Source: Cichorium intybus (Eukaryota > Streptophyta > Magnoliopsida > Asterales > Asteraceae). From it: 64,000 bases of DNA. The DNA is taken from the NCBI GenBank assembly GCA_023525715.1, contig CM042011.1, forward strand, positions 64,633,854-64,697,853, written 5' to 3'. Shown piece by piece: positions 39,301 through 52,497 of the stretch. Positions within the stretch are counted from its first letter, which is position 1; each line of letters opens with the position of its first letter. The notes under the pieces are model-generated. The model worked only from the letters and a program-made list of their open reading frames with translations, did not search any database and was not told the origin of the DNA. A program made the position numbers and the translations under genes.

Positions 39301-41196
39301 TTGATATAGGAGTCTCCTTTTACGGTCATTTAAGTGGTTAACTTTTTATTTTAACCTTTTATAAAATATCTAAAATATATTTTTCGTTATAATAACTTTT
39401 TTCATATTAATTTTTTTTGTCACAACTTACCATTATAAATATATATAATTTTGTATATAGTTTGATATGGATTTTACAACTTTGTAAATAGTTACAATTT
39501 TTCTATTATTTCTATTTGTAACACTTATTCTAGTATCGAAAACCCATTTAACTCTTTCCGATACACATGAATGTAGTAATATATCTTATTGAACAACAGT
39601 CTTATTTTGTGTGATTATATGAACCATCAATTTCTGAAATTTTTGGATTTGAGGCAAACAATTATATGATGCATTACCAACATTGACATGAAGTCTAGTT
39701 TAATATATGAGATCATTGCATTTTAAGTGGGCACTTTGATTCCCAAAATCTAAAAAGGGAGAATGAGATAGAAATTCACATGACCACTATCTTATATGTA
39801 CAGGACTTCAACTGATGACATAAAGAACCAAGTTTGAAAATCAACAACAATCAGATATATACGGTGAAAAGTGAGACAAATAGAATTATAACAAAATTGA
39901 AAAGTAATTCATTTAATTGAATTAAAGGATTCCTTAGAGAGGATTATACGGAATTAAATTTACTGATATTAATATTTTGACACATTTTCACCTATGAATC
40001 TGTATTTACCTTCTGATATATATATGTTTGGCATGCCATGTTGGATTATGTTAGAACTTTGAAAATGGCCATATGAGTGGTCCTACGGGAAAGCATCGAT
40101 TAGTTTTAGTATTAGGTAACGTCCCTTCATTGAAGTCAGTACTAAAAATGGTCCATGGATTGGGCCGATTGGCTAGGCACAAATAACACGTTTGGAAGGT
40201 ACAACAGTGACATCATAAGGACACCAACGCTAGAACTTTCAGGTGACAAGGATAGTGATAAAGTTTGGTATTTAGATTTTTTTAAGTGCAATTATCATTG
40301 AGAGGTAGTTAAATGCACACATGACAGCATCTGAGCATAGTTTGATCTCCAACATCTCGATAAGATTTTAAGGACTTAATAACCTTAACATTTTTCTGCA
40401 ACTTATACAACGTAACTTTCATTGTGGGCTTAGCCTTTTGGGTTTATAAAATCTTCTGCTTCGATACATACACAAAATCAATAGAAAATTGTCATAAAAT
40501 TAAATTAGAATACGAATGCGTTTGGTATAAAAATTTACTAAAAGCAAGCCAATTTGACGACAATTTTAAATAACCGGGTATTGGATCTTTAAATGGATGG
40601 GAAGACTTTACTAAATGATGTATCAAAAATATCTCTACCCAACCTTAAGAATAATAATACAATGACTTAATACATACGTAAAAAGGTTCATTGACCTATG
40701 TGGGACCTATGGGCTATGGCATAGTAACCTGATAGAGTTTGAAAGAACTAATCACTTCTGTATAGGCCAAAATCGCATGCGAAATAAGGTTTTGTAGACC
40801 ATTCGATTTCATTCACATTTCCATATTTTGGGTCCCATTTTCATGTGAGGGTAAATGCCGATAGGACAGATGAGCAATGGATTATAAATAAGCTAAATGA
40901 ATGGACACATGGTCAATTCTATGGGGGTTTTCATCCCTTTTTCAGTTTAATTTCCATCATACACCGTTAATGTGTCGTCAAGAAAAACTATAATATGAAA
41001 TGAGAAAGCCTAAGTATACAAGTTGCATACATAAAAACCCGAAAAGTTATAAAATCTCCTTTTTGCCTTCCATTATACATAAAACTTTAAATTATTCATT
41101 GAAGCAAAAAAAAAAAAAAAAAAAAAAAAGTATTCAAGATGTGACATCATTTTAAAGTGCTTCACTCAATATCAGCCTAAACTAAACCATAAAACT
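39301..41196. other. No gene recognised
   Basis: About 1.9 kb of AT-rich sequence with no coding motif. A run of A's at 41106-41129 precedes LTR-E and could be a retroposon tail, but nothing upstream was identified. Confidence 0.3.
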
Positions 41197-41786
41197 TGTA
41201 ACACCCGGCTTTTAAAACAAAACACCCCTGAAAATTTTTTCATTTAAAACCAAGATTTCAATACATAAAACCATAACAAAGGGGTATATTTTAATAAACA
41301 CGGGTACAAGTGTATCAAGAAGAGTATAAAATATCATAGTCTCCTTTGAAGCCGGGCTGCTACATACAGCATCTACAAGTCCCACTCCGAAATCACGGAC
41401 TCTATATTGTCCCCTATCAGTATCATGCTAACCTGCAAGGACATTAATAAACGGTATGAGCCACAAAGCTCAGTGAGTAATCAAATCTGCAAATAACATG
41501 TATCAAAATACAATAATATAATTGTCTGGATATCGAATCCAGAATCCTAGCCTTACTGGCTGACCGCATATGTACTAGGATTTCACATCCTAATATGTAG
41601 TCTTACAGGCTGAATCATAGTATCCTGTAATTAACAAGCCACGTTAGTTATTTGCACCTATAATCATATACCACTATTTCTGTCCCATATCTCTTAGTCC
41701 CATCGGACCGCACCGTATATCCTGACTATTTAAGCCGCACTCTGTGTCATAGCTATATAAGCTGCACTAAAACATTATCAATATAT

Positions 41787-42060
41787 AACTCATAGCCCGA
41801 AGGCTGCACCAACTGGGTTTAATAACCCGATATCATAGCCAAAAGGCCGCACCATGTACCTGTAACAAAATCATAGCCAAAAGGCCGCACCAAATATCAT
41901 AGCCCGAAGGCCGCACCACAATCATATTCGCCGCACCAATCATCGGAGACATAGCCCGAAGGCCGCACCGGAGTCATAGCCCGAAGGCCGCACCAATCAT
42001 CGGAGACATAGCCCGAAGGCCGCACCGGAGTCATAGCCCGAAGGCCGCACCCATTGGATA
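41787..42060. repeat. CATAGCCCGAAGGCCGCACC tandem repeats in LTR-E
   Basis: Eight or more copies of ATAGCC[CA][GA]AAGGC[CT]GCACC with variable spacers. A 44-bp higher-order unit (ACCGGAGTCATAGCCCG... ATCATCGGAGACATAGCC) is duplicated near 41940-42050. Confidence 0.85.
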
Positions 42061-42072
42061 TAACATCCAGAA

Positions 42073-42340
42073 TTAGTTATGGCTCACGGGTTAGTCCGCT
42101 GTTGCCTTGGCTCACGGGTTAGCCCGCTGTTGCCTGAAATATGTGGCTCACAGGAAAATCCCGCTGTTGCCTTGGCTCACGGGTAAGCCCGCTGTTGCCT
42201 AGACTCACGGCTGGTTCCGGTCTTGTCTATATAAGTTTTATTGACTCACGGCTGGTTCCGGTCTTGTCATAAAAGTTTGATTCACAGCTCCGTTCTTGTC
42301 ATCGCAATGACTCACGGCTTATCTGGTCTTGTCATCTTCA
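42073..42340. repeat. GGCTCACGGGTTAGCCCGCTG tandem repeats in LTR-E
   Basis: Four copies of a GCTCACGGGT-AGCCCGCTG unit (42080-42200) grade into three or four copies of GACTCACGGCTGGTTCCGG (42201-42340). The CTCACGG core is shared with the 37-bp repeat of LTR-D. Confidence 0.8.
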
Positions 42341-43766
42341 TATCTCTTCAAGCTTGTCATTTTCGTCCCACAAGTCAGGTTCAACCTGTAACAATTCAAT
42401 CATCATATATCATATATGATATCAGTGAGATTACTCACCTGGATACTAGCTGCGTTTCAATTTCGGTTGTTTCTTGCCTTTGCGTGCACCACAACCATTT
42501 TGTCCCATACCTATATATTCATTTATATACCAAATGATAATAGGTTAATAATCATTCCAATTGACTCTAATACAATAGAGTTCAACACAATATCATTGCA
42601 AACAATGCCTAGTTAATAAACTTTCCGTTTACTAACTTTTTATGAATTTTACTATTCACCGAGGCATTCGAATCGATCTACAGTGCCCCCGAGGGGTCGA
42701 AAACTCAACTTAATAATTTTCCCAAACTTTTCAGACCATAACGAGCCTATGGTCCAAATTTGAGCTAAAACGGACAAGCCAAACGAAAGTTAGCGAGTCG
42801 GAAGTCCCCTGCCTGGCCCCTGCTTGGAGGCGCACTGCGCCAGGTATCAGGCGCACTGCGCCTGGGCGCACCCCGCCCTGATCCTGGGCGCACTGCGCCC
42901 TGCGCCTGGGCAGACCCCCTGGACAGTCGCGATTTATGCACTGTAGCAAGCAGTTTTGGACCATTAAGTCCTTAATCAAGTCCTTAATCGATTGGGGTTT
43001 GTTTCTAGGCTAAAACCTTATACTTTAACAAGGTTTTCAACCATTCAAAACAACTAAATCAATCAAAATGAAGAATTAGGGTTCTTAGTCCTAAAACCCC
43101 AAAACTTCAAATTCATCACTAATAGCAATCTACTTCCATTTTCTTTAGTTAAGTCTTTATTAGCATGACTTAATGGAAGTATTACATCAACTTAACAACA
43201 TAATCATCACTGCAAATGCAGTTTTGAGTTGCTACAAAACTCATCAAGAAATAACAAGCTAGAACTTGAAGAACTAACCTTTCAAGCTTAGGAATCATCA
43301 ATTCCAAGCCATAGTTCCAATTCCAATCTTCAATTCTTCAATATTTCTCTAAGTATTGCAGAATTTGTGCAGAGAAATCTTCTCCCGTAGCTGCACACAA
43401 TGGCCAGTCAAAGAGAGTCAACTCTCTCTATATATATCACAAATGTTTACAATTTGGTCCCTAAGTTCATTTTCTTGAACTTTGACCACAATAACCAAGT
43501 TTTATTACAATAAAACTTTCATTTCTTACATTTTTGCCACACCCAACAATATTTTCAGAATTGGTCCTTCACTTGCAAATGACCAAAATACCCTTTTGCG
43601 GTAAAATGACCAAAATCAGTTTTTATAACATTTTAAGTCCAAAACTCAAAATATTATTTCAAACCAAATACTTTTCTGTCCAAAAGACCAATTTACCCTT
43701 CCAAGGTAAAATGACCATTTTGCCCTTTTATTATAATTATATAATAAAACATATCTTGGCGTTACA

Positions 43767-44147
43767 AATTCTCCCCTCCTTCAAAAGATTTCGTCCCCGA
43801 AATCATACAAGGAGTTAAGGTACGTCTTCCTCGTTTCACTTTCGGTCTTCCACATCATGTCGGAAACTATATGGTAGTGCCTAAGCACTTAACCATACTA
43901 GTCTTCTTATCTTGTGGTTAGATCATAATCCGCGTATCATTCCTCCGGTTGTCCCGGGTACCTTATCTACGTATCTTTCCACGAAAGACATAGACGACAA
44001 TAGCAGATTCTCGGATCCACACAGTTTGGAGGATTTCATAATCATGTTCCCCAGTTTCATAGGATTATCCTGAAGAATTGTTTGGTATAGAAGAAAACAG
44101 ATGATCTTGATGGGGAACTGATATACCCCGACCGGTTTCAGCCCAGT
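43767..44147 (-). mobile_element. Gypsy pol tail and polypurine tract
   Basis: Next to LTR-E are a polypurine tract (minus strand TTTTGAAGGAGGGGAGAA) and GATTTCGGGGACGAAATC, the usual 3' end of plant gypsy elements. A short decayed stretch of the polyprotein end or 3' UTR follows. The element stops where the CACTA end begins at 44148, so the rest of it has been lost. Confidence 0.55.
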
Positions 44148-45860
44148 CACTACAAGAATACGTGTCATTAGCGGCGGAAAATGTCGCCCCTAACGCCTTT
44201 AACGGCGACATGTCGCCCCTAAAGATGTCGCCGTTAATGCTTTGTCGCTAATACTTATATGTCGCCCCTAATAGTGTCGCCGCTAAAAGTGACATGTCGC
44301 CCTTAATAGTGTCGCTACTAAAGATATCGTCACCAATAAGCTTTCCGTTGTTAAAAGTATCTTCGGTAATACTTGTCGCCCCTGATAGTTGTTTTTTTTC
44401 TTTATTTTATTAAGTTCTTAATAGTTAAGAACTTAATCAATTCAGCTACTCCATAAACTGCAAAAAATAAAAACCATCTAGAATTAGTTATATTATCAAA
44501 AAAAAAAAAAAAAAACAAAAACAATCCATAACACATGTTCTAAAGTTATATCTAACACAAAATACTAAATAAAACATAAACAACTTGTGACCGATACCGT
44601 CTTCATCATCGTTCCCCTCGTTATCATCATCATCATTTTGCAACTGTCGAATGGAATCTTTAAGTTTTTCCGTTTTTTCAGGTTGTTAAACAACCGATCA
44701 ATAGGGTCCAACTACAAAAAAAAAAAAAAAACAAAATAACATATTAACATAGTACCAAAATTCCAAATTTATAACAAGTGTTAGCCAAACTATCAAGTAC
44801 ACAACAAATGTATTAAGTTATCAACAAATCGCCGGTCAACCTAAAAATCGTATTAGCATTGTACCAAACTTGCAAATTCATAACAAATGCTAGCCAAACT
44901 ATCAAGTGCACAACACATTTATTAAGTCATTAAATATGTGATCGTAATTCAGAAGAAAAATCTCATCGTACTTTTGTTGTTATCTATTATAGCAATCTAA
45001 AAAGATCATATCATAACAACCTAAACATAACATCCAATACATCGTATTAAGTCCTAACAAATTAAGTTCTTAAGTATAATAAAAAACATCAAAAATTAAG
45101 TATATCATATAATCCATTAACATTTTCATATAAATTCAATCAAGTGTTCATATCAACAAATCCATATACAATCCTATAATTTCATATACATTAACCAACA
45201 CAAAATCTATACAAATTAACAAAAAATCTATTAAATGTTAATATCAAAAAATCTAAATACATTATCACAATACTACAATCAAAACATTATATGCATATAT
45301 GAAAAAATCCATATGTTCAATCAATTGTTCATATAAATATTCTATATATAAATGAACACAAAATATAACTAACTAGCAATTATAACTTTCATTAACAAGA
45401 ATTATATACAATATCATCTACAACAAACATTTTATTTCAAAAATCAACAAACAACAACTAAAACCCCAAAAATCCACAAAACCCTAAGTGTAAAATATGA
45501 GAAACACATTTCTAGATGAAGATTAGTAGTTGATTCTTGTTAGGAGATTGATTTTCAACCAAAAAGCTTCAAAATTCTGAGTGCTCCATGCCAAAATGAG
45601 CCGACTGTGGGTTTTTGCTGTTTACCGCTTTAGGGGCGACAGCTTAAGTGGCCACTTTAGGGCATTAGGGGGGACATTGAATATTTTGGGGCGAAACGTT
45701 GCTGCGTGTTATTTCGACCGTCGGATGAAACAAATTTTCAACGGTTAGGGTCAAAAGCAGTGACAAAATCCGGATAGAGGCTTTAGGGGCCATACCTTTA
45801 GCGGCGACACGCAACCCGCTAAGGCTGGCGTCGCCCCTAAAGATCAACCGTGCCACAAAT
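44148..45860. mobile_element. CACTA-type DNA transposon remnant, non-autonomous
   Basis: CACTACAAGAATA at 44148 is the terminal inverted repeat of plant CACTA (En/Spm) transposons, preceded by AGT as a possible 3-bp duplication. The first 250 bases hold many subterminal repeats (TGTCGCCCCTAA, TAGCGGCGA). Matching units in both orientations (CTTTAGGGGCGACA, GCGTCGCCCCTAAAG) return at 45625-45842, as expected for the other end. The 1.2 kb between is AT-rich with no transposase. The reverse terminus (TTCTTGTAGTG) was not found, so the right end is truncated. The duplicated block begins inside it at 45302. The open frame 45665-45949 is accidental. Confidence 0.65.
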
Positions 45861-46367
45861 ATGCCTAAGTACGGGGTTTGGTAAGCCATATGGACAGAGA
45901 GCCACTGAGACTGATGTGAATTGAATTTTTTTTTAAGTATTTGTTCCACTCAAAATAACGGAAAAGTAGCCCTAGAAGCTTGTCCAGTCATATTCAGTTC
46001 TTTCGTGTCCTGTACGGTGTAACAAGCGCACCGCAAATTGGTGGTCAAAAACTTCAATGCGAACCTATAATGGAAAAAGAATAATTTATAGATGCCCTTT
46101 ATCGTAAGGGGATAATATAGAACACTTATTTGTGGCGCTAGAGAATCTATGTTGCATCAATTTATATCATTGTATAGAACACTCCGGTGCTCCCCTATGT
46201 TTACTCACATATGGGTATGTCCTACATCTGGCCATTTTTCTCAGCTATTTATCCAATCTACACTTGTAAACAACAAGCTTGCTAAATCAAACCGAGCCCA
46301 AATGCATAAAACACTAAAAGTGCAATTTAAGAATCTTAAACAATATTAATATAACATATGACACATA

Positions 46368-47382
<1,015 letters not shown>

Positions 47383-47462
47383 GAGTTGTAGAGAGAATTT
47401 AAATAAATAAAAGAACATATGAACTTTTTTTCTAAACAATATTTTTGAAAAAAAATTATACT

Positions 47463-47463
<1 letters not shown>

Positions 47464-47539
<76 letters not shown>

Positions 47540-47545
47540 TGTATA
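47464..47545. repeat. (TA)n(TATG)n compound microsatellite, copy A
   Basis: AT repeat followed by about eight GTAT units. The copy B tract is 12 bases shorter. Confidence 0.9.
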
Positions 47546-48060
47546 TTGCCTGGTAACTTTTGGGACATCAAGAATTGTATTCAATTACAAAAAGGCTAAT
47601 ATTTTTGTAGCAAACAGGTAATTTCTCAAATTGTAACATGGGAGCGATTGAATATATAAATTATAAAAAGAAGTGGGCACTGGTACGGTTGCCGGTTTAT
47701 ATCTCCTGGAAATATAAACAAGACACTGTGGCATGCTTAAGTTAAATGCCCATATATTAATAAAGCTATCTTATGATTAAAAATCAACTTCACCTTATGA
47801 TTAAAGATTACTAATTTTGATACTCTAATACATGTATATTAACAATACTTCAATTACAAGTAGTATACAATGAAAAGTACACAAGTGGCTGAAAACGCCT
47901 ATTAACTGGAAAACAGTCGACTTTTCTTTTCACAAAAAAATACTACTAATAAAATAGTGGTCCTAAATTGTGAAAAACCAATTACTTACTACATTAGAGG
48001 ATGCAGTCACTTTCAAGGTGTCTAGACCATTCCAGGTGGGGTTAATCCCCTTTAATGGCA

Positions 48061-48068
48061 TATAAATA
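48061..48068 (+). promoter_or_regulatory. TATA box of the NPF gene (copy A)
   Basis: TATAAATA, 93 bases upstream of the proposed start codon. This places transcription initiation near 48090-48100 and gives a 5' UTR of about 60 bases. Identical in copy B. Confidence 0.6.
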
Positions 48069-48153
48069 GGATGCCATGCATCATTTCCTCTTTGCGTTAA
48101 AGGATCATAACAATACATTCTATCGGAAGATCATCTTAAGTTCGCAAAACAAT

Positions 48154-51100
48154 ATGGTACCACTCCTCATTTAATTCCTTCTTTAAACTTATGTTGATTT
48201 TAATCCTTCTTCCAAGTTCTAACACAGTCTGCATTCCTTTTCATTATAACATTATATATTTTTGTCCTTCTCTTTCAGGACCAAGAATGCCAAATCACCA
48301 AGTCTAGCTTGTATGTCACTTGGAAAAACAAACCAGCTATAGAAGGCCAACATGGTGGCATAGTTGCAGCCTCTTTTGTTTTAGGTATGTATGCATGTAT
48401 ATATGTATCGAGTGTTATGGTCAAACGAGTCAAGTTTAGGATACAAAGTTTATACAAGAAACTATTTTTATATTGATTAACAGATCGTGGTTCTGATTTT
48501 GTGTTTGTGTAAAATATATAGTTGTGGAGGTATTGGAGAATTTAGCATATTTGGCGAATGCAAGCAACCTTGTGCTCTATTTGTCAAAATTCATGCATTA
48601 TACACCATCTAATTCTTCCAACATCGTTAGCAATTTCATGGGAACCGCGTTCCTCCTTGCTCTCCTTGGTGGCTTCTTGGCTGATGCTTTCTTCACCACT
48701 TATTGCATTTATCTAATAAGTGCTACGATTGAACTCATGGTAAGTAGTATGAAATACGAGGTTTACTCACTCATATTTTTACTTCAGGCTTACATCTAAA
48801 CTAGCTAGATCCAGATGTCATCTGGATGTTATATCTTCAAACCCCATGAGTTTTTTTGGCATATATAAGCCTCCTCTTGCAGCTTTTCAATATAGAAAGA
48901 CACTCTTAACATCAGCTTAGTTCGTATCAACATTCCTTTTTCATCCTATTCGTGAACACCCATAAGAACTCACAAGTGGAATGATCGTTCAATAATCATC
49001 TATGTTGAGTGACACACGTTTTTTAGAATACCCAGTATATAGGGAATTAAGAATAGGACATGTGACCATGAATGAATATGATTCGTTATTATAATCTGGT
49101 TTTATTCGGATGCTTTCCTTTCAAGGATGAGCTGTCTATGATTTCATGGTGAGGCAAGCAATATTGAGTGCTAGATATGTTAAACCAAGAAGGGTACCCC
49201 TCCACCTGATAACATCTATATTTTTTTAATTCTATTTATTTAATGTGATAAAAATTTTGCCCTTATCACATGCGTGGTTCATGAATATTAACAGAAAGTG
49301 AAATTTTTTTAATTATTAAATTGAAAAGTATTTATATGTCCACTAGTATCTTCCATCGGATTTTTTATCGTGGCCTTCAACATTTATGGTCTCAGCACCG
49401 GCTCACGCATGCAATGCAACCCAATAAATATAACTTTCCTTATGCACATGAATTCATGAATTAAAAAAGATACAGTAAATTACAAGAATGGTCCATGTGC
49501 TTCTGAACTGCACCGTGTTTAGTCCAAATTCATGAATTTAAAAAGATAGAGTAAATTACAGGAATGGTCCATGTGCTTCTGAATTGCACGTGTTTAGTCA
49601 AAAATTGACATATTCTTCAATTTTGGTTATTATTTCAAGGTTTCATGTTGATTTTGGTATTTATTTCAAAGTTCTAGGAGCATAATCGATACAAAAACTT
49701 AAAACAACGACCAAAATTGAATAGCGTTTATGGACCATATATAGTAATCATCTTTCTTGAAAGTTGGCATTTTATTAGCAAATTCTTCCAGCCGTATACA
49801 AGTTCAAGAAAGTCATTTGACTAAATCTCATGATTTTCACTTCTAAACAGGGGCTTCTAATACTCACCATGCAAGCCCGCTCAAGGTCCTTGAAACCAGA
49901 AAGTTGTTTATCAGCCAACAGGAATACAAAGTGCCAGGAAATTGAAGGTGGTAAAGAGGCGCTTTTGTTTATAGGCCTTTATTTGGTGGCATTGGGTGTT
50001 GGAGGGATAAAAGGGTCACTTCCCCCTCATGGGGCTGAGCAATTTGATGAAGATACTACTCAAGGAAGAAAAAACCGATCGTCTTTTTTCAATTACTATG
50101 TGTTTTGTCTCGCGTGTGGTGCACTTATTGCAGTTACGTTTGCTGTGTGGATTGAAGATAATAAAGGATGGCAATGGGGTTTTGGTATTTCCACGTTGGC
50201 AATCCTGATTTCTATCCCCATTTTTCTACTTGGGTCCACGTTCTACAGGATTAAGCTTCCAACTGGAAGTCCTATTACAACCATATTTAAGGTAGCATCT
50301 TTTTCTAGATGGTTGACCTGTTTAGTTATATAAATGATTTAATATTTTCAGCCCAATCTAATATTTTTAAATAAATAGTTATCTTAATCTGTTGTATTAA
50401 ACATATTAATTGGAATTTTCAACCCAGCTTGGATTATTAGAAAAACGGGTTGACAGTATGTTGACCCATTTATAATTTCCTAACCCAAGATTTTAGTCAA
50501 AGGGGTTGGATCCGGATCGACTCACTTAAATTTAAATCTAGTTAAATAAGTTAAAAACCCAAATAATTTTTCGAGCGGTTGCGGATAACTGTTTTTAGTT
50601 TTCTAGAAAACTTTTTTGAAAACGCGTTTGGTTAAACTAATTGAATTTATTTTCGGTTTTAGAAAAACAAAATAAAACTAGAAAACTTAGGAAAACAACA
50701 ATTTTGAGTTTTCCAAATTTTATGTAATTTTGGAAAATGAAAAAAATTTCATTTCTAGAAAAATTTTGGAAAATTTGATTAACCAAACGCGTTTTCCAAC
50801 TTATCATTTTTCATAGAAAATTTTCTTGAAAAACTGAAAATTTTCTGTAACCAAAGGCACCATAACTACAATTTGATTTTCCAAAGAATATTCTAAACTT
50901 CTATAACGTGTACGCAAGTTTACTTTCACTAACGCCAACTTGACTTTCACTTTCAGTTTGACTTCCATGCTTGTGATCGGTGCCCCAAATGGTAATAGGT
51001 TTAAGACTTTAGGGTTTTGTTTTTATACTTTTTACTTTTATAAGATTTTGACAAATAAAATAAAATAAACATAGATTTGGGTTGACATGTTGTCATTAGA

Positions 51101-52274
51101 TTAGACATTTCATACAAGAACTATTTAATTAAATCGGTTAATCATGATATCGGTTTAATTAAACAAGTTAGAAAATCTAAATCCAACCCGTTAATTTTGG
51201 GTTGTATTAATTTTTGCAAGCTCTAGTTAAGTCTAACCCAATCTACTTGGAACTTAGTGGATTAATAACGAAACTAAAGTGTTATGTTTACACCAGGTAC
51301 TTGCTGCAGCAATTTTCAACACTTGCTTTCCCAAAAACGCAAGAAATGCAGTAGTGAGCACGAACAGATCCCCGACATCAAATTCACATTCAAAAAAGGA
51401 AGAAGATATAACAGAAGATCTCACTTTCCTCAATAGAGCAGTTACCAATACCTCCACTTTTCCAACATTTTCAGTCACCACCAAACAAGTAGAAGAAGTC
51501 AAAATCGTCCTAAAAATCTTCCCAGTATTCCTCTCAACCATAATGCTAAACTGCTGCCTTGCTCAACTGTCCACCTTTTCTGTCCAACAAGCCGCCACCA
51601 TGGACACAAAAATCGGCTCGTTACTTGTCCCACCAGCTTCTCTTCCTGTGTTCCCAGTCATCTTCATTATGATACTGGCACCCATGTATGACCACGTCAT
51701 CATCCCATTCGCAAGAAAGATAACTAAAACCGAAATGGGTATCACTCATTTACAACGAATAGGGATAGGTTTATTCCTGTCCATTATGGCCATGGCGGTT
51801 GCTGCTTTAGTTGAAAAGAAGCGAAAAGGAGTGGCTTTTCAAGAAAACCTAATGAACTCTACCCAACCGCTACCCATCACTTTCCTTTGGGTGTCTTTAC
51901 AGTATTTGTTTCTTGGGTCGGCAGATCTTTTTACCTTAGCTGGCATGATGGATTTCTTTTTTACTGAGGCGCCATTTAGCATGAGATCTTTAGCGACTTC
52001 TCTTTCATGGGCTTCATTGGCTATGGGTTATTATTTGAGTTCGGTGCTTATTTCCATAGTGAATAATGTTACTGGTACCTTTCGTCACACGCCTTGGCTT
52101 TATGGGAGTAATTTAAATCATTATCATCTTGAAAGATTTTATTGGTTGATGTGTGCACTAAGTGGTGTAAACTTTCTTGTGTATATCATATGGTCGAAAT
52201 CTTACAAGTATGGATCAAAATGTTCCACGGGTTCAAATGAGACACAAATGCTTTGCAAGTCATCGGGAGTTTGA
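48154..52274 (+). CDS. NRT1/PTR FAMILY (NPF4-like) proton-coupled transporter
   Basis: Proposed exons: 48154-48156, 48279-48384, 48522-48739, 49851-50291 and 51297-52274, all with GT-AG introns and consistent phase. The product is 581 residues, normal for the family. NPF proteins are plasma-membrane proton symporters of the POT/PTR type with 12 membrane segments. NPF4 members move nitrate or abscisic acid. Visible blocks: GGIVAASFVLVVEVLENLAY (residues 27-46; TM1), NFMGTAFLLALLGGFLADAF (TM2), LYLVALGVGGIKGS and HGAEQFD (153-175; TM4 and the following loop), FFNYYVFCLACG (188-199), a Ser/Thr-rich central loop (about 265-330), NCCLAQLSTFSVQQA, IMILAPMYDHVIIPFARK, QYLFLGSADLFTLAG, and a WASLAMGYYLSS region. 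The family E-x-x-E-R/K motif reads E39-V-L-E42-N43, as in NPF4.6-type proteins. Exon 1 holding only ATG is an inference; the substrate is unknown. Confidence 0.9.
49449..49606. repeat. Direct repeat of about 78 bp in NPF intron 3
   Basis: AATTCATGAATTNAAAAAGAT followed by AGTAAATTACANGAATGGTCC and GTGCTTCTGAA occurs twice in tandem, starting near 49449 and 49527. Confidence 0.85.
50575..50872. mobile_element. MITE-like inverted repeat in NPF intron 4
   Basis: A 17-bp perfect inverted pair AAAACGCGTTTGGTTAA lies at 50619-50635 and 50779-50795, with further TTTTCTAGAAAA-type complementarity inside and outside it. The outer words GGTTGCGGATAAC and (reversed) GTGCCTTTGGTTAC suggest decayed terminal repeats. 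No clear target-site duplication was found. Confidence 0.45.
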
Positions 52275-52497
52275 TATTTTAAGCGAGAATATCAACATCT
52301 ATTTTATAGGTGATTGCCTATGTTAGTTATGTGTTAGTGAGTTGATGAGATTATATATGCATCTATCTTGGCTCAAAGGTTATGTATGTTCCTTTTGTAT
52401 CGTTAGATTGGAGCCAGGCGTGATAGTACATATTACTTAGAATCAAGTAATCCAAGTTTTTACTTTTGGTATTGCTAGTGTTTGCTATCTTATTTAT
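52275..52497 (+). other. Probable NPF 3' UTR / downstream region
   Basis: Sequence between the stop codon and the LTR-like block at 52498. No unambiguous polyadenylation signal was identified. Confidence 0.35.

Larger units (their letters stand above)
41197..43766 (-). mobile_element. Ty3/gypsy 3' LTR (LTR-E)
   Basis: On the plus strand it starts TGTAACACCCGG and ends TTGGCGTTACA, and is followed by a reversed polypurine tract (AATTCTCCCCTCCTTCAAAA) and CGTCCCCGAAATC. It is therefore the 3' LTR of a minus-strand gypsy element, 2570 bases long. On the minus strand: donor CCAG/GTGAGTAATCTCAC at 42438, motif ACTCACTGAGCTTTGTGGC near 41463-41481, acceptor GTCCTTGCAG ending at 41433. The enclosed segment (about 1 kb) is filled by two tandem repeat blocks. 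A GC-rich palindromic patch (GGCGCACTGCGCC words) lies at 42827-42908. Confidence 0.75.

Noticed and set aside
41787..42340. Possible CRISPR-like or satellite array
   Set aside because: Units are degenerate, spacers are not unique sequences of constant length, and the block sits inside a plant LTR. It is a tandem repeat.
45665..45949. 94-residue frame perfectly conserved at 61028-61312
   Set aside because: Conservation is explained by the segmental duplication. The frame lies over CACTA subterminal repeats and has no domain.
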